Part shown: piece after piece, positions 6,748 through 9,356 of the stretch
How positions within the stretch are numbered: the stretch's first letter is position 1
Layout of the letters: the number at the start of each line of letters is the position of its first letter
Source of the DNA: Sphingomonadaceae bacterium
GTDB lineage: Bacteria; Pseudomonadota; Alphaproteobacteria; Sphingomonadales; Sphingomonadaceae
Assembly: GCA_020446665.1 (NCBI GenBank)
Contig: JAGREF010000173.1
Span: forward strand, 1 to 9,356
Length of the DNA: 9,356 nucleotides
Direction: 5' to 3'
Notes under the pieces: model-generated
Database searches by the model: none
Seen by the model: only the letters and a program-made list of their open reading frames with translations
What the model was told of the DNA's origin: nothing
Made by a program: the position numbers and the translations under genes

Positions 6748-6778
6748 ATCATGCAACCTCAAGCTAAGGTGAGGTCAA
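6748..6778 (-). promoter_or_regulatory. SoxR-type promoter (19-base spacer) facing the VOC gene
   Basis: Read on the minus strand, TTGACC (6778-6773) as -35 and CATGAT (6753-6748) as -10 are separated by exactly 19 bases that contain the SoxR box. Ordinary sigma-70 promoters have about 17. The stretched spacer with a dyad between the boxes is the hallmark of MerR-family activated promoters, including E. coli soxS. Transcription would start near 6740, leaving about 60 bases before the VOC start codon. Confidence 0.75.
6757..6774. promoter_or_regulatory. SoxR box operator
   Basis: CCTCAAGCTAAGGTGAGG agrees at 15 of 18 positions with the E. coli soxS operator CCTCAAGTTAACTTGAGG, as I recall it. 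The dyad extends one base each side (A6756, T6775). The outer CCTCA/TGAGG half-sites are perfect and the centre is imperfect. It lies between the divergent VOC and soxR genes, 27 bases upstream of the soxR start, so SoxR probably controls the VOC gene and may influence its own transcription. Confidence 0.8.
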
Positions 6779-6801
6779 GCTTTGAATTTGATGGGGTGGC
6801 C

Positions 6802-7251
6802 ATGACACGGCTGAAGAAAGATGACCTGCTCACAATCGGCGACCTCGCCCGGCGCACCGGCCTGTCTGTCTCCGCGATCCGCTTCTACGAGGAGAAGGGG
6901 CTGGTCGAGGCGCTGCGCACAGGCGGCAATCAGCGCCGCTTCCTGCGCAGCGATATTCGCCGCCTGAGTTTCGTGGTGATCGCACAAAATCTCGGCCTGT
7001 CACTGGCGGAGATCGAAGAGCAATTGCGCCGCCTGCCGCAAGGTCGCACTCCCACGGCGAAGGACTGGAAAGCAATCAGCACCGCCATCCGCAGCGTGAT
7101 CGACAGCCGTATCGCCACGCTGCAGCGCACGCGCGACAAGCTGGATGGCTGCATTGGTTGTGGCTGCCTGAGCCTGAGGAATTGCCAGCTCTACAATCGC
7201 GATGACGAGGCTGGCGCAGGCGGGGCGGGGCCGAGATTCGTGCTGGGTTGA
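6802..7251 (+). CDS. soxR: Redox-sensing MerR-family activator SoxR
   Basis: The 149-residue regulator has an N-terminal winged-helix DNA-binding domain (LTIGDLARRTGLSVSAIRFYEEKGLV, 10-35; NQRRFLRSDIRRL, 43-55). A dimerisation coiled coil (about 78-115) follows. The iron-sulfur motif CIGCGCLSLRNC has Cys117, Cys120, Cys122 and Cys128 in the exact Cx2CxCx5C spacing of SoxR. Oxidation of the [2Fe-2S] cluster, typically by redox-cycling compounds, twists the operator and activates transcription. The ATG at 6802 gives near-E. coli length. A longer reading from 6742 would translate the operator itself and is rejected. No soxS-like AraC gene is visible, as expected outside enteric bacteria, where SoxR acts directly on target genes; the divergent VOC gene is the evident local target. 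Confidence 0.96.
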   Translation: MTRLKKDDLLTIGDLARRTGLSVSAIRFYEEKGLVEALRTGGNQRRFLRSDIRRLSFVVIAQNLGLSLAEIEEQLRRLPQGRTPTAKDWKAISTAIRSVIDSRIATLQRTRDKLDGCIGCGCLSLRNCQLYNRDDEAGAGGAGPRFVLG

Positions 7252-7264
7252 TGGGGCGGGCCAT

Positions 7265-7345
7265 TGGTGCATTTCGGCTCTGCCTCAATGCACCCTACCT
7301 GTTCCAATGTCCTGCAGAGTGCATTGAGAAAAACGAAATGCACCA
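7265..7345. repeat. Nested four-armed inverted-repeat element (GTGCATT core)
   Basis: The convergent gap between soxR and the phosphatase gene holds four copies of a GTGCATT core, two in each orientation. Outer arms TGGTGCATTTCG (7265-7276) and CGAAATGCACCA (7334-7345) pair over 12 bp. Inner arms CTCAATGCAC (7284-7293) and GTGCATTGAG (7319-7328) pair over 10 bp. The same arms can instead form two side-by-side hairpins, GGTGCATT/AATGCACC (7266-7273/7287-7294) and GTGCATT/AATGCAC (7319-7325/7337-7343). The layout resembles paired REP/BIME-type intergenic repeats; a terminator role is also possible. The rest of 7252-7374 holds nothing else I recognise. Confidence 0.7.
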
Positions 7346-7374
7346 TCGGCGATCCTTGTGAAGCAACCCAACCC

Positions 7375-7908
7375 CTACCGTGCCGTATCGGGCCCTAGTT
7401 CCGGGTCGAGATCGCGCGGGCGGGCGAAGTGGGCGAGGGTGGCTTTGGCACCGTCGAGATTGGCCCAGTCGTCAATGGCGATTTCCAGCACCGCAAAGCT
7501 GGCCGTGGGGAATTTGCGGATCGCCTGCTGGAACAGCTCGTTCTCGTTCTCCGTGGGGATCAGTTCGAACAGGATTTCCTGCAGGCCGGGATTGTGCCCG
7601 CTGATCAGCACGCGGTCTGCATCGCCCGCATGGTCGCGGATCACGTCGAAAATGGTTGGCACGCTGGCGAGATAGAGCCGCTCGTCCCAGACAGGTTCCA
7701 TTTCAGGCAGCGAGACTTCCAGTGTTTGCTTCACCCGCACGGCAGGGCTTGCCAGCACCGCATCCCAGCGCGCGCCGTGGTCTCTGATATGCTGGCCGAT
7801 CACCGCCGCTCCCTTGCGCCCGCGATCATTCAGCCCGCGATCAAAGTCACGCTGGCCAACATCGTCCCAATCCGATTTCGCATGGCGCAGGATACCGAGA
7901 ATTTTCAC
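7375..7908 (-). CDS. SixA-like histidine phosphatase family protein
   Basis: The 177-residue protein belongs to the phosphoglycerate-mutase-like histidine phosphatases. The catalytic Arg-His lies in ILRHAKSDW (6-14, His9 being the nucleophile that is phosphorylated). Further signature parts are LNDRGRKGAAVIG (26-38), SPAVRVKQT (54-62) and the second histidine in SGHNPGL (103-109). The RHAKS form and size match the SixA branch, which in E. coli dephosphorylates histidine phosphotransfer proteins; the substrate here is unknown. The last 15 or so residues are a charged tail. The start is GTG, overlapping the helicase TGA by four bases (GTGA, 7908-7905), so translation is probably coupled to the upstream helicase gene. 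No plausible alternative start lies nearby. Confidence 0.88.
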   Translation of the reverse strand: MKILGILRHAKSDWDDVGQRDFDRGLNDRGRKGAAVIGQHIRDHGARWDAVLASPAVRVKQTLEVSLPEMEPVWDERLYLASVPTIFDVIRDHAGDADRVLISGHNPGLQEILFELIPTENENELFQQAIRKFPTASFAVLEIAIDDWANLDGAKATLAHFARPRDLDPELGPDTAR

Positions 7909-9356
7909 GCGCTGTCCGGTCCTTCTCCGCTGCGGGCCAGTTCATCGCCCGACATTCGTTCATTCCCGAAAACACCTTTGCTGACGCGTTGTAAAGCCTC
8001 ATCCAGTGTCAAACGCGTGACAGGAGTGCCATTGGGGAAGGCTGACAGCAATCGGCTGGGGAAAGCGGATGAGAGGACGATGAAGTGGCCATGGTCGTCC
8101 TTGCTGCGGATCAGGCGGCCAAAGGCCTGTGCCAGTCGTGCGCGGATCAGGCGGTCGTCAAAGCTGCCACCGCCGCCAGCGGCCTTGCGCGCGCGGTGGA
8201 GAATGGTCGGGCGCGGCCAGGGGACTTGCTCCATCACCACGCAGCGCAGCGAATGGCCGGGCACATCCACCCCGTCGCGCAGCGCATCGGTACCGAGCAA
8301 GGATGCGTGGACATCGTCCCTGAAAATATCGATCAGTGTGCCGGTATCGATGGGGTCGACATGCTGGGCGTAGAGCGGAAGCGAGGCGCGTGCGAGCCGG
8401 TCTGCGATCCGTGCATGGACAGCGCGCAACCGCCTGATGGCGGTAAACAGCCCGAGTGCGCCGCCCTGCGACGCCTCGATCAGGCGCGAATAACCCGCCG
8501 ACAGTCCAGCTATATCGCCCCGTTTTATGTCCGTGACGATCAGCACTTCAGCCTGTTCGCCATAGTTGAAGGGACTGGCTGCTTCAAAGCGGGACGCGGC
8601 AAAATCGAGATGTCGCGCGCCGCTCCGCGCTTCTGCAATAGCCCAATCCTCGCCGCCGCCGCGCAGGGTTGCCGAAGTCAACGCCACACCATGGGCCGGT
8701 TGCAGGACAACCTGGGCAAAAGGGCGGCTTGGGTCGAGCCAGTGCCGGTGAAGGCCCACGTCGAATTCGCGTCCTTCATAACGATCCACCGCCAGCCAAT
8801 CGACAAAATCGGGGTCGGCGGGGCCGCCTATGCGACTGAGTAAGGCCAGCCAACCGGCGATAAGATTCGTGCGCCAACCCAACGAGCCGAGCGCGCCTTC
8901 CATCCGCGCGCGCGCCGCGCCGTCGGCCCAATCGGGCGGATCGGTCAGGATTGCCTCCAGCCGCTTGCCCAGCCGGTTCAGGGGTTTCAGCAGTCCGTCA
9001 AGGCACTCGGCGGCTTCCATCGCTGCCTCGACCAGCGCGCCGCTTGGTTCCGCAAGTTCGGCCTCCAGCCCATAGCCTGCATCACTGCCTGACCGGCCGT
9101 CTTCGCTGCGCGTGTAGACATGGGCGCGGACCGCGGCGAGCAGGCTTTCGACCGGACCGAAGGGCTCGCCCTGAACAATGCGCTTGAGCCAGTCGTCAGA
9201 GGGCAGGGCGGTCGCGGCGTGACGCGCTTGGTCGATTACAGCAGCCCCCTCGGCGTCATAGCTCGCAACGTCGGCCAGACGCGCCGCCAACCCGCGACGA
9301 CGGCCCTGTGAGGTTCCTTCCGGGCCGATGACCCAACGGCGCAGCTCAATCGCCTC
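7905..9356 (-). CDS. DinG/Rad3-type (XPD-like) ATP-dependent DNA helicase, C-terminal part
   Basis: The frame is open to the right edge: codons upstream of the possible TTG at 9290 encode ELRRWVIGPEGTSQGRRRG, so the N-terminal part lies outside the window. The visible 483 residues carry superfamily 2 helicase domain 2 motifs. These are VALTSATLR (about nt 8661-8687), the ALGLFTAIRRLRAVH segment, LRDGVDVPG (about 8256-8282) and the arginine-finger motif QAFGRLIR (8106-8129). The block CVVMEQVPWPRPTILHRARK is typical of DinG relatives. These enzymes unwind DNA 5' to 3', often with an iron-sulfur cluster whose cysteines would be in the missing N-terminal half. Sphingomonad versions are long proteins annotated as ATP-dependent DNA helicase; the true dinG role is not certain, so no symbol is given. 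The gene overlaps the downstream phosphatase start by four bases. Confidence 0.88.
   Translation of the reverse strand, partial: EAIELRRWVIGPEGTSQGRRRGLAARLADVASYDAEGAAVIDQARHAATALPSDDWLKRIVQGEPFGPVESLLAAVRAHVYTRSEDGRSGSDAGYGLEAELAEPSGALVEAAMEAAECLDGLLKPLNRLGKRLEAILTDPPDWADGAARARMEGALGSLGWRTNLIAGWLALLSRIGGPADPDFVDWLAVDRYEGREFDVGLHRHWLDPSRPFAQVVLQPAHGVALTSATLRGGGEDWAIAEARSGARHLDFAASRFEAASPFNYGEQAEVLIVTDIKRGDIAGLSAGYSRLIEASQGGALGLFTAIRRLRAVHARIADRLARASLPLYAQHVDPIDTGTLIDIFRDDVHASLLGTDALRDGVDVPGHSLRCVVMEQVPWPRPTILHRARKAAGGGGSFDDRLIRARLAQAFGRLIRSKDDHGHFIVLSSAFPSRLLSAFPNGTPVTRLTLDEALQRVSKGVFGNERMSGDELARSGEGPDSA

Noticed and set aside
6742..6801. N-terminal extension of soxR
   Set aside because: It would translate through the SoxR operator and promoter; the start at 6802 gives normal SoxR length.
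7429..8373. 314-codon plus-strand frame opposite the phosphatase and helicase
   Set aside because: It is a shadow of two genes with intact catalytic motifs on the other strand.

Overview
This GC-rich, densely packed window looks like ordinary chromosome of an alphaproteobacterium, most likely a sphingomonad (Erythrobacteraceae/Sphingomonadaceae-like). That placement is an inference from the plant-type glutamate-cysteine ligase of about 457 residues, the arrangement of rsmE-gshA divergent from ubiA, and codon and amino acid composition. No mobile element, CRISPR array, rRNA or tRNA is visible, and no gene-free stretch exceeds about 135 bases.

Layout. (1) 3-863, plus strand: a membrane methyltransferase of the isoprenylcysteine carboxyl methyltransferase (ICMT) type, open at the left edge. 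It converges on (2) 870-2096, minus strand: a lipoprotein di-haem cytochrome c peroxidase/MauG-like protein. (3) Minus-strand cluster rsmE (3963-4718), gshA (2533-3906) and a small ABM-fold monooxygenase (2231-2530), the last two only 2 bases apart. (4) Divergent plus-strand pair ubiA (4778-5686) and a SRAP-domain protein (5693-6313), 6 bases apart. (5) A minus-strand VOC-fold protein (6310-6681) divergent from a SoxR regulator (6802-7251). (6) A 123-base convergent gap with an elaborate inverted-repeat element (7265-7345). (7) Minus-strand SixA-like histidine phosphatase (7375-7908), overlapped by a DinG-type helicase that runs off the right edge (7905-9356).

How the genes relate. UbiA makes the prenylated ring of ubiquinone. 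GshA makes the first intermediate of glutathione. The ABM protein resembles quinol monooxygenases. The peroxidase-like lipoprotein and SoxR are both redox proteins. The neighbourhood therefore has a redox and quinone flavour around housekeeping genes, although common control is not shown.

The clearest regulatory signal is a near-canonical SoxR box at 6757-6774. It lies between a -35 TTGACC and a -10 CATGAT separated by 19 bases, facing the VOC gene. This is the classic over-long promoter that oxidised SoxR activates, and it marks the VOC protein as a predicted SoxR target. The other unexplained structure is the four-armed GTGCATT inverted-repeat element at 7265-7345. I do not see a wholly new multi-gene system here; these two items are the best leads.
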